From: Caenimonas koreensis DSM 17982
Lineage (GTDB): Bacteria > Pseudomonadota > Gammaproteobacteria > Burkholderiales > Burkholderiaceae_C
Assembly: GCF_009646335.1 (NCBI RefSeq)
Contig: NZ_WJBU01000016.1
Location: 56,183 to 120,182 of the forward strand
DNA length: 64,000 nucleotides
Direction of reading: 5' to 3'
Shown here: positions 53,692-62,737 of the stretch, piece by piece
How positions within the stretch are numbered: the stretch's first letter is position 1
Layout of the letters: every line of letters begins with the position of its first letter
Notes under the pieces: generated by a model
The model's database searches: none
Seen by the model: only the letters and a program-made list of their open reading frames with translations
What the model was told of the DNA's origin: nothing
Position numbers and translations under genes: made by a program

Positions 53692-54039
53692 AAGCACAGC
53701 GCGTGCAGCGGGCTGCGATGATGCGGGGTTCTGGCCCGTGATCAGCTTGCCGTCGGTCACCACGTGCGGCTGCCAGTCTGCTGCCTTGCTATAGGTGCCG
53801 CCGTTGGCGACCAGCATGTCCTGCACCAGGAAGGGCACGATCGTGGTCAGCTGCGCCGCCTCTTCTTCCGTGTTGGTAAAGCCCGTGACCTTCTTGCCCT
53901 TCACGAGCGGCGAGCCGTCTTTCGCGCGCACATGGTGCAGCGCGCCCGGCGCGTGGCACACAGCCGATACCGTTTTGCCTGCAGCGAACATCGACTCGAT
54001 CAGCGCGATCGAGTCAGCGTTGGGAGTGAACGCCAAAGG
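53647..54039 (-). pseudogene. 5'-truncated DJ-1/PfpI-family gene
   Basis: About 130 residues remain. FTPNADSIALIESMFAAGKT, SAVCHAPGALHHV (nucleophile elbow Cys) and ADWQPHVVTDGKLITGQNPA match the C-terminal part of DJ-1/PfpI proteins of 225-235 residues. The first 90-100 residues, including the conserved acidic residue that pairs with the cysteine, are missing: upstream in frame there is only a GC-rich spacer and a stop at 54088. The only start is a TTG at 54036 with no ribosome site. The C-terminus has gained LQAQ repeats. Most likely a decayed gene. Confidence 0.75.
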
Positions 54040-54099
54040 GTAGGCCGGCCCTGACGGGCCCGGCCGCGCGGTTGGCTGAACTTCGTGTCAGACGAAACC

Positions 54100-55503
54100 C
54101 TAAGCAGCGGGCTTGGCGAGCTTGTGCATATTGGGCACCGCCGTCATGGATGCCGCACGAATGCGCCCCAGCACTGCAAGGCGCTCAGCGTCTGACTTGT
54201 CGAGTTCGGAAACCATCCGGCTGAAACCGTCGAGCCGCGAGTCGCGCAGCCACTGCCGCCGCGCGGGGTCTTGCGACCAGGCCATCTGATTCATCATGCT
54301 GACCTGCGTTGCGCGCGCATAGCCTGCCAGATCGTTCGGGAAGGGCACCGGCTTGCACACGGCATTCTTGCCTTCGTCGTCGTCGCCATGCACTTCGATG
54401 TAGGCACTCTGCGCCGCGCTCAACACCACGAGCGGCGCGCGCAGCAATTGAATCGCAATACGGCTGCCCTGGAACACAGGCTGGCTGGCCTCGCGGCGGA
54501 TCGCTGACGCCGTGCAATCCACATACAGCGTGGCCGGCTCCATGGCGACACGGCCATGCTCCAGCTCCATCGCGTCACGCGTGATGCTTTGAACGCGCCC
54601 CATGCGAATCACCCGCCGGACGGTGCGCAGCAAGTCCACTTCCCCGGTGGAGATCGTGGCGTAGTGAAACATCGTGGGCATGTGCGCTGTGTCGATGCGC
54701 AGCATCTGGCCCAGGGCCTCCAGCCGCAGGAACAGCTCGTCGATCGACTGCGCCTGCGCAAATGCCTCCAGCTTGTCGGCTTCACCGCCGACGGAGTAGT
54801 TGAAAAACTCCAGGCCCGGCTGCGTCTGCAAGCGGTTCACGATCCACGAGTCGCGCGGAACGACCCATTGAATGGCGTCCGGCGCCGCGCCATTGCGAAG
54901 CAGCCACACGACCGTGTCCATCGCCGTCTTGCCCGCGCCAAGCACGCAGAACTGTCGCGGCGCGCTGTTGCCCTGCTGCTCGAGCCACAGCTGCGGCAAG
55001 GCATTCGGCGGCATCACGCGCACGCCTTCGCCGACGGCAAACTTCGGCGTATGCGTGGAGGGCACGTTCGGCGAAAACCACGTCGCATCCACCGTCTTGC
55101 GGCGCACCTCGACTTGCGTCTGCGCACCCGACAGCAGCGACACGATGCGCCCATCGCCCGCGTATTCACTCATCGGGTGATAGCTCACGCGGCCGCTCGG
55201 CAGGAAGCGCTGCGTCATCAGCTTGTCGTAGTAGGTGTTGATCTCCGGGCCGCTGGCCATCTCATACAGGCCCTTGTTCGGGCCGGCGTCGTCGATACGC
55301 CGGCTGCCCAATTCGGTGGAGTTGACGCCGTAGTAGGCGGATGGCTGGTGCAGGCCCACGAACGAATACGCGTCGTTCCAGTGGCCGCCCGGTTTGCTAT
55401 GCCTGTCAACGATGGTGATGTGCGCGTCGCACTCATCGAGCAAGGTGTCGGCAAATGCCATGCCGACGGCGCCACTGCCGATGATCAGGTAATCCGTTTC
55501 CAA
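54100..55503 (-). CDS. FAD/NAD(P)-dependent oxidoreductase
   Basis: 467 residues if it starts at the TTG 55503, chosen because GAGGAG stands 5 bases before it; a GTG at 55533 lacks any ribosome site. FAD-binding motif DYLIIGSGAVGMAFADTLLD at the N-terminus, KPGGHWNDAYSF near 45-56, and a second Rossmann motif CVLGAGKTAMDTVVWLLRNG near residue 190. Pattern resembles flavoprotein monooxygenases, with unknown substrate. It is downstream of two glycosyltransferases on the same strand. Confidence 0.85.
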   Translation of the reverse strand: METDYLIIGSGAVGMAFADTLLDECDAHITIVDRHSKPGGHWNDAYSFVGLHQPSAYYGVNSTELGSRRIDDAGPNKGLYEMASGPEINTYYDKLMTQRFLPSGRVSYHPMSEYAGDGRIVSLLSGAQTQVEVRRKTVDATWFSPNVPSTHTPKFAVGEGVRVMPPNALPQLWLEQQGNSAPRQFCVLGAGKTAMDTVVWLLRNGAAPDAIQWVVPRDSWIVNRLQTQPGLEFFNYSVGGEADKLEAFAQAQSIDELFLRLEALGQMLRIDTAHMPTMFHYATISTGEVDLLRTVRRVIRMGRVQSITRDAMELEHGRVAMEPATLYVDCTASAIRREASQPVFQGSRIAIQLLRAPLVVLSAAQSAYIEVHGDDDEGKNAVCKPVPFPNDLAGYARATQVSMMNQMAWSQDPARRQWLRDSRLDGFSRMVSELDKSDAERLAVLGRIRAASMTAVPNMHKLAKPAA

Positions 55504-55578
55504 GGCTTCTCCTCGTTTTGCTTGTTCAAACACTCATGGCCAAGGCTGATCTTCCATGCCGGCAGCAGCAATGTCCAG

Positions 55579-56463
55579 CTAGCGCAGCGGCGTGCCCCCA
55601 AGACGCAGGCGGCAGGTTTCAGCCACTGCCAGTGCATTGACCCCGCATGCCGCCAGATACAGCTTCCACCACGATGGATCCCCGGCGTTCCTGATGGCGA
55701 TGATCTTCGCGACATAGCGCCGCGGATAAAACGCATCGAGCAACGAGCGGCACGCGCCTGGCGCCAGCGCCAGGTGCAGCTGCATGCGCAGCGTGAGCAT
55801 GCCGCCCTGAACACGCAGCGCCTTGCGGACCACCTGCCGCCACGTCGTGCGAGTGGCATGGCGAACAATCGCCCCGGCGCAGTAGCCGACCGGGTGCCCC
55901 GCCCGCGCTGCACGCAAGCACCACTCCCAGTCGCCAGCCGAGCGCAAACGCGCGCAGAACGGACCGACCTTGTCGAACGTGGTTTTGGCGACGATGAGGT
56001 TCGCGGTGGCCGCAAAACCGCTTTTCTCCACATACGACTGCTGGTTAAGCCCGAACGCCACATCGTATTTTTCGACGAGCGACTGCGGGTTGGTCATCAC
56101 GAGCTCGATGTGCCCGCCGAGCGGCTCGTGGCGTGCCGCATGAAGCAAGCCGGCTTCGAGCCAGTGGTCGTCGGGCACGCAATCGGCATCGGTGAACGCC
56201 AGCCAGCGCCCTCGCGCAAGCATTGCACCCCGGTTGCGAGCGGCATAGGAGCCAAGCTGGGCCTCGTCAACCACGGCAAGGTTTGCGAGCAAGTCGCTGA
56301 CTTCCAGCGTGAGTGCTTGTGCAGGCCGGTTGTTGACCACGATCACTTCGAACGACTCACGGCCCACCGTTTGATGCGCCAGCGATTGCAAGCAGCGCTC
56401 AAGTGCCGCGCGCTCGCCGTAATACGGAACGATCACCGACACCACAACCGGCGCTGCAGTCAC
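55579..56463 (-). CDS. Family 2 glycosyltransferase
   Basis: 294 residues. GT-A fold start VSVIVPYYGERAALERCLQS, metal motif WLAFTDADCVPDDHWLEAGL near 94-100, FCARLRSAGDWEWCLRAARA as the acceptor/catalytic region (normally ED, here DWEW). C-terminal hydrophobic segment. Its start overlaps the preceding glycosyltransferase gene by 4 bp. It should transfer a sugar to a surface glycan or protein; no specificity can be read. Confidence 0.9.
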   Translation of the reverse strand: MTAAPVVVSVIVPYYGERAALERCLQSLAHQTVGRESFEVIVVNNRPAQALTLEVSDLLANLAVVDEAQLGSYAARNRGAMLARGRWLAFTDADCVPDDHWLEAGLLHAARHEPLGGHIELVMTNPQSLVEKYDVAFGLNQQSYVEKSGFAATANLIVAKTTFDKVGPFCARLRSAGDWEWCLRAARAGHPVGYCAGAIVRHATRTTWRQVVRKALRVQGGMLTLRMQLHLALAPGACRSLLDAFYPRRYVAKIIAIRNAGDPSWWKLYLAACGVNALAVAETCRLRLGGTPLR

Positions 56464-57326
56464 GGACGCAGGCCCAGAACAAGTGGCTCGCTCGCGAAGT
56501 TCCTGTAGACCGTGCCGCAGCCAAATCGGTCGGGCGCGCAGACCACACTGCCGCCCGCCTTCTTCTGAAGCCAGATCTCGTAGTTGTCACGACAGCTGCC
56601 GAAGGCGCGGCCGGTATTGCGGCCCGTGACCTTGTTGCTGAAATGGCGGGTGCGCAGCTCGTCGCCGTGATCGATGCACGAGAGGTAGCGCTCCTCGATC
56701 AGCCGGCCCTTCAGGCCGAGCGCCATCATCCGCTCGGAGAGATTGCTGTCTTCATAGCCCCAGCTGCTGAACTGCTCATCGAAGCCGCCCAGTGCCCAGA
56801 ACAGTTCGCGTGGCACCACATTGCGGCCCTCGACGCCGCGCACATTCGTGGCAACGATGCGGTCGCCCTCGATCACGCCACCCGACAGGAAATCGAGCGC
56901 CTGCAGCTGCTCCCGCACGTAGGCTGCAAAGCCCGGGCCGGTGAAATTGTCGGCGTCGAGATTGCACAGGATCGATCCACGTGCGAGGCGAAACGCCTGG
57001 TTCTTGGCGTGGCTGGCGTGGAACGCCGTGGGCTCGGGGTTGAAGTAGTGGACGATGCGGCCGCTGGCGAGCTCGGCGGCGCATTCATCCTGGACCCACT
57101 GCTGCAGCTCGTCGCCGGAGTTGTAGTTGACGATGACGAACTCGACCTCCGCGTCGTCCTGATGCCAGGCGAGGTTGCGCGGCAGCGTCTGCCGCAGGTG
57201 AATCAGCCGGTCTTTGCAGGTGATGCAAAAGCTGACGAGCGCACGCTGCTCCTGCCGGCAGAGGTAAGGCGGGATGCTGGTTGGGCCGATTGGCCCCAAG
57301 CGGGGGCGAAGCGCGTCGTCGTTCAT
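56460..57326 (-). CDS. Glycosyltransferase, galactosyltransferase-like
   Basis: 288 residues. VSFCITCKDRLIHLRQTLPR matches the opening of the enzyme at 48436. LCNLDADNFTGPGFAAYVRE holds the DAD metal motif; ALGGFDEQFSSWGYEDSNLS is the galactosyltransferase-type C-terminal motif. No signal peptide. It heads the pair with the family 2 enzyme at 55579 (4-bp overlap). Confidence 0.88.
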   Translation of the reverse strand: MNDDALRPRLGPIGPTSIPPYLCRQEQRALVSFCITCKDRLIHLRQTLPRNLAWHQDDAEVEFVIVNYNSGDELQQWVQDECAAELASGRIVHYFNPEPTAFHASHAKNQAFRLARGSILCNLDADNFTGPGFAAYVREQLQALDFLSGGVIEGDRIVATNVRGVEGRNVVPRELFWALGGFDEQFSSWGYEDSNLSERMMALGLKGRLIEERYLSCIDHGDELRTRHFSNKVTGRNTGRAFGSCRDNYEIWLQKKAGGSVVCAPDRFGCGTVYRNFASEPLVLGLRP

Positions 57327-57451
57327 GGTGTGCAGCGGCGAACCGCCAGATCAAAACGCGACTTTTTACCATCACGGCGACCGCGGGTTGCCGCATACAG
57401 GCATGGCGCGGCACCCTTCGCAAGGGCCGCCGGGCGAAATCGCCCAGCTTC

Positions 57452-58111
57452 TCAGAGCGGCGTGGGCAGCGTGGGCGCGAACAAAACGCCGTTGCGCCTG
57501 TTGAACTGCTCGTTTGCATCGAGCTGCTGTGACAGTGCCTCCAGCCGCGCGGAGCGCTCTGCAGCCGGTGCCGAGCCCACTTGCACGGGCCCTGCGATCA
57601 CATCGCCTGCGGCAACAGAGCGCATCGGTGGCGTGCGGGGCGGCAGCGGCCTCGACATGAACCACTCAGCCGGCGCCGGCAACGGCTCCTCGGGCTGGCC
57701 TGGCGGCAGGTTCAAGCGCCATGACAAACCGCGAAACCAGTCGCTGGCGTGCGGATCAAGCGCCGTGAGTTTCTCGACATACATGCGCTCGAGCGTGACG
57801 GCGTGCTGCATGATCCGTGGCACCCAGGTGCGCAGCACGATGCGCGCATGCATCCCGGTGGGCTTGTTGCCCGCTCCGGTGGTCAGGATTTCAAGCGCGA
57901 GCCACGTGGGCGCCAGGCCGGCACTGACCTGCACGTCGCGCAGCACAACACGCATGAGGTCGCGCCGCAACTGCCGCTCGCCAGAGGCCAGCGACAGAGA
58001 CGATCCTGCGGGCTGGCTGCGATACATCGACGACTGGAAACGGGATGCGCCTGCGTCTTCGCTCGCGGCGCCACGGCCAGTGAGCTTGCGAAAAAATTGT
58101 TTGATTGACAT
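57452..58111 (-). CDS. Uncharacterised protein upstream of the glycosyltransferases
   Basis: 219 residues, AGGAG six bases before the ATG. MSIKQFFRKLTGRG is a basic amphipathic start; the middle (RRDLMRVVLRDVQVSAGLAP, WLALEILTTGAGNKPTGMHA) is mixed alpha/beta; the last 70 residues are Pro-rich. No signal peptide or membrane segment. I do not recognise a family. The 11-base gap to the gene upstream suggests they act together. Confidence 0.7.
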   Translation of the reverse strand: MSIKQFFRKLTGRGAASEDAGASRFQSSMYRSQPAGSSLSLASGERQLRRDLMRVVLRDVQVSAGLAPTWLALEILTTGAGNKPTGMHARIVLRTWVPRIMQHAVTLERMYVEKLTALDPHASDWFRGLSWRLNLPPGQPEEPLPAPAEWFMSRPLPPRTPPMRSVAAGDVIAGPVQVGSAPAAERSARLEALSQQLDANEQFNRRNGVLFAPTLPTPL

Positions 58112-58122
58112 GGCGTACTCCT

Positions 58123-58593
58123 TTACTGGCCCATGTGAAGCCAGTTCTCCTCAGGCAGCTGCGCGAGCATGTCGCGCAGCTCGCCCAGCAGGCCAGCGCT
58201 TGCCGCCCATTCAATCTGGTCGCGCAGCACAAGCCGCTTGGCCAGTGACGACGTGAGCTGCCACTCTTTGCCCACCAGGGGCCGGGCCAGGCGGTCGGGC
58301 TTGTCGGCCAGCTTTTCAAAGATGGCTCGCCACTCGCGCGGCAGCGGGCACACACGGCCGTTGCGCCGCGTCATGAGCAGCACTTCATCAACCGTCGGCG
58401 CGGTGTCTGCGGGTGCGGTTGCAACTGCCGCGGATACGTCGGCACGCAATGCGATCGGGGCCGGCATCGTCGGTGCGAAACGCTTTTCCTGCCGGGCAAC
58501 GAGTTCATTCCAACGGTCCCAGCCCAAGTCGCCTTCGAGCACTGTTACTTCAAGCTGGCGTGCGGTGAGGGGTTCAGAGTCGAATGGGCTCAT
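58123..58593 (-). CDS. Uncharacterised protein, pair with the next gene
   Basis: 156 residues from the ATG at 58593, with AGAGG about 9 bases before it; an upstream ATG at 58632 is also in frame. The C-terminal half carries RNGRVCPLPREWRAIFEKLA and VGKEWQLTSSLAKRLVLRDQ, then IEWAASAGLLGELRDMLAQL, an ordered helical stretch that looks conserved. No export signal. Function unknown; the upstream 190 bp holds the operon promoter region. Confidence 0.68.
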   Translation of the reverse strand: MSPFDSEPLTARQLEVTVLEGDLGWDRWNELVARQEKRFAPTMPAPIALRADVSAAVATAPADTAPTVDEVLLMTRRNGRVCPLPREWRAIFEKLADKPDRLARPLVGKEWQLTSSLAKRLVLRDQIEWAASAGLLGELRDMLAQLPEENWLHMGQ

Positions 58594-58784
58594 GGCGAAA
58601 TACCTCTGGGACTGCATGGTGGCGGTGTACATCTGTCAAATCTTGGAAATGGGGCTTGCAACCCCGTCTCTTCCTTTCATGAGCCCATACTAGGCAGCGC
58701 GACCGCGAACCGCGACGAACTTCAAGATTGTTGACATTCGGCCCAGCGCCGCCGGGCGGCCGGGCGGCCAGGCGGCGTGGGCCG

Positions 58785-61043
58785 TCAGCCGTCAGCGGGC
58801 GCAGCCACAGCAGGCAGCCAGATCGCGACCCGCGCGCCGCCGCCGGTTGCATTGGCCGCTTCAGCGCCGCCGCCGTGGCGTTGCGCCACGGTCCGCACAA
58901 GCGCCAGGCCCAGGCCCGCGCCGCTGGTGCGCGCTGATGTGCCCGGCGACCCCTTCGTGCCCTGCGCGCCTTGCGCAAACGGCTCGAACAGGCGCGCCGG
59001 GTTAGCGCCCAGCCCCGGCCCGTGATCGCGCACGCTGAACTCGACGCGGTCGCCCGCCTGGCGGACGGCGCACTCGATCTGCGTGCCTTGCGGCGCGAAC
59101 TTGATGGCGTTGTCGATCAGGTTCTGCATCGCCCGATGCAACAGCGTGCGGTCGCCGCGGCACCACGCCTCGTCGCCGTCGACCGTGATGCTCACCCCTG
59201 CTGCCCGCGCACGCGCCCACAGCTCGTCAGCCACTTCAACGGCAACGTCCAGCAGCAGCTGCGGCGAATTGTCGTAAGCCGTTGACTCAGCACGCGCCAG
59301 GTGAATGAAGTCATCGGCGTAGCCAAGCGTGGTTTCTGCAAGACGCCCGATGCGGTCGAGCAGCTCAGCCTGCGTGGCCTGCAGCGCACCCGCACGATGC
59401 AGTTCGAGCAGGCTCAGGATGGACGCTTGCGGCGCGCGCATGTCGTGCGAGAGGTGGCCAAGCGCTTCTTCACCCAGGCCGACGCGCGACGGGCTTGCGC
59501 GCACATCCACCAGCGTGGCAATCCAGCCGATCGGCTGGCCTTGCGGCGTGGCACGCGGCAGGCACCGCAGCAGCAAGCGTGAGCCTGCAGCATCTTGCAC
59601 TTCCTGCGTGGCTGGAGTTGCAACGAGCAGCTCGCCCAGGCCACGAATGTCCGGATGGTCACCGCTCGCATCAGCGCGGCGAAGCCGTTGGGACCACAGC
59701 TGCGCGACATCTGCGCCCACAGGCTCATACACCTGCGCAAACATGGCGCGCGCCGCCGCATTCAACAGCAGGACCTTGCGTTCGGCATCGACCACAAACG
59801 TGCAATCCGGCAGGCGGTCGAGTGTCTGTTCGAGCACGGTCTTGGCATTGCGCATCGCATCAGACTGCCTTTGCAGCAGCGCAAGGCCGCCCGCCAGGTC
59901 GCCGATTTCAGGAACATCGCGCGCATCGCTCGCCGCGCCATCCGCACGCAACCGGCCGATTTCGGTGAAGACGTAGTCCAGCGTCTTGCGCAGCCACCTC
60001 GTGCTCCAGGCGAGGTACGCAACGACGAGCATCAGCGCCCCCGCGAGTGGCAGCACCTGCACATGCGCAGCGCTTCGCAGCAGGGCCACCAGCCCACCGA
60101 AGACAACCAGCGTGCCGATCAAGACGACCCACGCGCGATCCGCCGGCAGCCGCACGAGCAGCGCGCAGGCCAGCAGCACCACCAGCGCGTTGGCCACCGC
60201 GTTCCAGAAGGCAGGCGCACGCCGCACGGCATGGCCTGTGAGCTGCGCTTCGAGCGCGGTCGCCAGCACATCCACGCCAGGGCGCAGGCCGCGCGACGGA
60301 AGCGCTGGCGTTGCATGCTGGTCCCCCAGGCCCGTTGCCGTCATGCCAACGAGCACGTACGCGTTGCGCAGCCGCGCCGCATCGAAACGGCCCGCCACCA
60401 CATCGGCATACGACAACTGCAAAAAGCCTTGCCCCGGTTCATGAAAATCCAGCAGCGTAGGCTCGCTCTGCTGCCACGGCTTGAGGCCAGTGCCATTGCC
60501 TGCGCCACTGCCTGGATTGCCTGAACCGCCTATGGCTGCCATCGCGACTGCCAGGTGATCCGGCTTGCCACCAAACGGCACGCTGCGCACCAGCCCGTCG
60601 TCATCCACCACCACATCAACACGGCCCAGGGCACGCGCCGCATTTGCGTAGAGCGCCAACGGCGCCAGCAACGACCCATCGGGCTGCGACGACACGGGCA
60701 GCACCACACGCGCGCTGCGGCGCATCACGTCGGCCAGCACGGCGTCTTCCTGCGGTGAAGAGGCTTCAGTGAGCAGCACGTCAAAACCGATGGCGCGCGG
60801 CGCAAGCGGCATCAGTTGTTCGAGCAACTCGGCGTGGCGCAGGCGCGGCCACGGCCAGCGGCCCATACGCTCCAGGCTGGGTTCGTCGATCGCCACGATC
60901 ACGATGTCGTGCGAAGCCTGCGGCGCTTGCGGGCGCAACAGGTCCGACAGCGCGAGGTCTGCGTTGCCAAGCCCCTGCAACGCGCCCAATGCCGCGGCCA
61001 CAGCCGCCAGTGCGACAGCCAGCCACGCGTCGCGCGCCGCCAT
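58785..61043 (-). CDS. CHASE2-PAS sensor histidine kinase
   Basis: 752 residues from the ATG at 61043, five bases after the FecR stop. One N-terminal membrane helix is followed by a CHASE2 periplasmic domain (DIVIVAIDEPSLERMGRWPW, AIGFDVLLTEASSPQEDAVL, to about residue 270), three further helices, a PAS-like segment (about 400-510), the phospho-acceptor GHLSHDMRAPQASILSLLEL near residue 531 and an HATPase with N box LIDNAIKFAP, RDHGPGLG and GAGLGLALVR. It is last in the operon with a LysM-FecR protein and a response regulator. Confidence 0.94.
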   Translation of the reverse strand: MAARDAWLAVALAAVAAALGALQGLGNADLALSDLLRPQAPQASHDIVIVAIDEPSLERMGRWPWPRLRHAELLEQLMPLAPRAIGFDVLLTEASSPQEDAVLADVMRRSARVVLPVSSQPDGSLLAPLALYANAARALGRVDVVVDDDGLVRSVPFGGKPDHLAVAMAAIGGSGNPGSGAGNGTGLKPWQQSEPTLLDFHEPGQGFLQLSYADVVAGRFDAARLRNAYVLVGMTATGLGDQHATPALPSRGLRPGVDVLATALEAQLTGHAVRRAPAFWNAVANALVVLLACALLVRLPADRAWVVLIGTLVVFGGLVALLRSAAHVQVLPLAGALMLVVAYLAWSTRWLRKTLDYVFTEIGRLRADGAASDARDVPEIGDLAGGLALLQRQSDAMRNAKTVLEQTLDRLPDCTFVVDAERKVLLLNAAARAMFAQVYEPVGADVAQLWSQRLRRADASGDHPDIRGLGELLVATPATQEVQDAAGSRLLLRCLPRATPQGQPIGWIATLVDVRASPSRVGLGEEALGHLSHDMRAPQASILSLLELHRAGALQATQAELLDRIGRLAETTLGYADDFIHLARAESTAYDNSPQLLLDVAVEVADELWARARAAGVSITVDGDEAWCRGDRTLLHRAMQNLIDNAIKFAPQGTQIECAVRQAGDRVEFSVRDHGPGLGANPARLFEPFAQGAQGTKGSPGTSARTSGAGLGLALVRTVAQRHGGGAEAANATGGGARVAIWLPAVAAPADG

Positions 61044-61048
61044 GCGCG

Positions 61049-62737
61049 TCAGGGCACCAGCGGCGCGCCGCTCGAGTCGCGCACGGCTGCTCCGTCGCTC
61101 GAGCCCAGCCACGCCGGCCCGCGCACGATGCGTGCGGGCGAGAAGTCGGATGGCAAGCCAGCCGCATCGATCGTGCGGATGCGCACGAAGAACGCAGCGC
61201 CGGTGGGCAGCCTGAGCAGCGTTTCTGGCTCAGCGACTTTGTTTTCAGACACGAGCGACTTGAAGTCAGCATCGCGCGCGACTTGCACCACATAGTTCGC
61301 GCCCGTAACGGCCTCCCAGCGCAGGCGCACGCCACTGCCTTCCTGACGCTCGGAGGGCGATGGCGCCGGTGGCCGCGCGGCAATCGTGAAGCGGCTCGCC
61401 GGGCTTGGCACGCTGCGCAGCACCTTGCCGCCGGGCAAGTCGCGCAACGATGTCGCGCGCCATTCGTAGCGGCCCAGCGGCAGACGTGGCAACGCGGCCT
61501 GGCACGAAGTGCCTGCATCTACACGCACAGGCTCGCTTGGGGCTGCGGCATCGCGAATCACGATTTCATAGCGCGTGGCATTCGGCACTTCGGAGCACAC
61601 CAGCCGCGTGGGCAGGCCTTGCCCCAGCACAGCATCGTTGCGCGGCTCGCTGATGAATGGCGATGCGAGCGTGATCACGGTGAGCGCACTCACTGCTGGC
61701 CGGCCGGGAATGCCCTGCGCGTCCACAGCGCGGATCGTTGTGCGATAACTGCCGTCGGCCACACGCGGCAGCGCAAATGAAGGCGCTGCGTTGCTCGCAC
61801 GGCGCAACACGGCATCGGGCTGGGCCGCAGGTGCGATCTCGAATTCGTAGTTGGCCGCGCCTGCGACAGCGGCGGCTTCAAGGTTTGATTCGGGCGTGAG
61901 CACAGGCGTTGCATCCACCCCCGGCGCGGCCAGCATGGCCACTGCTTGTGGCTGACGCGCCGAACCGTCTGCCACCGCGCCTGTTCCGGCAGGAACAGCG
62001 AGCGGCTCGTAGCCCGAGCCAGCCAGCTGCACGCTGCCTTCAGAGACCTCCGTCACCATCGCCGAAGACGCAGGCAGCCGCACACCGAACCGCGTACCGC
62101 GCACAGCCGCTGTGCCCAGGCGCGTTCGCACCTGGTAGTTGGTGCCGGCCACACCGGGCGGCACGCGCGATTCGATGATGCCCGTTTGCAGTTGCATCAG
62201 GCGTGCGCGCGGTGCTTGAGACGTGTCGGCAGCCTTGGTGTTGCGCGCCTGCACGCTCGCACCTGGCGGCGGAAGAATCTTCATTGCCGTGCCGGGCAGC
62301 AAATGCGTGACGATGCCTTCGGGCCAGCGCAAGGTGACATAGGCCTGCGGCTGCACATCGACCATATCGGACTCGCGCAGTTCATCGCCCTGCGCCAGCG
62401 TGCGCTTCTGGCCAAGGCGCGTGAAGCTCGCCTGCCCGCTCACGTGCACGGCCACCGGCCCGGGCAGGCCCAGCGCCGGCACGCGCACGAGCGAGCCGGG
62501 CTGGAGCCGACGCGGATCACGAATCGACGGATTGGCGCGCTGCAACGCGACCCATTGCGTTGCATCGTCGAAGTAGCGCTTGGCCAGGCCGATGAGCGTG
62601 TCGCCTTGCACGACGGTGTGATCCACATGGTCGAGCGCGGGTTGCTGCGCGAGCGCGGTGACGCACGTGGCACTGGCGAGGAAGCCGATGAGGGAGAGGG
62701 GCAGCTTGTTCATCAACGTGTTCATGGGCCTGTTCAT
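61049..62737 (-). CDS. Periplasmic LysM-FecR domain protein
   Basis: 562 residues with a signal peptide ending near ALAQQ. A LysM domain (HTVVQGDTLIGLAKRYFDDA, about 38-88) is followed by FecR (about 95-235: ESDMVDVQPQAYVTLRWPEG, TRLGTAAVRGTRFGVRLP) and two or three fibronectin-like beta repeats to the end. LysM should hold it to peptidoglycan. It overlaps the response-regulator gene by 4 bp and precedes the CHASE2 kinase by 5 bp, which suggests that it feeds an envelope signal to the kinase. Confidence 0.92.
   Translation of the reverse strand: MNRPMNTLMNKLPLSLIGFLASATCVTALAQQPALDHVDHTVVQGDTLIGLAKRYFDDATQWVALQRANPSIRDPRRLQPGSLVRVPALGLPGPVAVHVSGQASFTRLGQKRTLAQGDELRESDMVDVQPQAYVTLRWPEGIVTHLLPGTAMKILPPPGASVQARNTKAADTSQAPRARLMQLQTGIIESRVPPGVAGTNYQVRTRLGTAAVRGTRFGVRLPASSAMVTEVSEGSVQLAGSGYEPLAVPAGTGAVADGSARQPQAVAMLAAPGVDATPVLTPESNLEAAAVAGAANYEFEIAPAAQPDAVLRRASNAAPSFALPRVADGSYRTTIRAVDAQGIPGRPAVSALTVITLASPFISEPRNDAVLGQGLPTRLVCSEVPNATRYEIVIRDAAAPSEPVRVDAGTSCQAALPRLPLGRYEWRATSLRDLPGGKVLRSVPSPASRFTIAARPPAPSPSERQEGSGVRLRWEAVTGANYVVQVARDADFKSLVSENKVAEPETLLRLPTGAAFFVRIRTIDAAGLPSDFSPARIVRGPAWLGSSDGAAVRDSSGAPLVP

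Noticed and set aside
54556..58256. Two 600-residue open frames on the plus strand across the oxidoreductase and glycosyltransferase region
   Set aside because: They are antisense to well-supported genes and have the His/Arg-rich bias of shadow frames.
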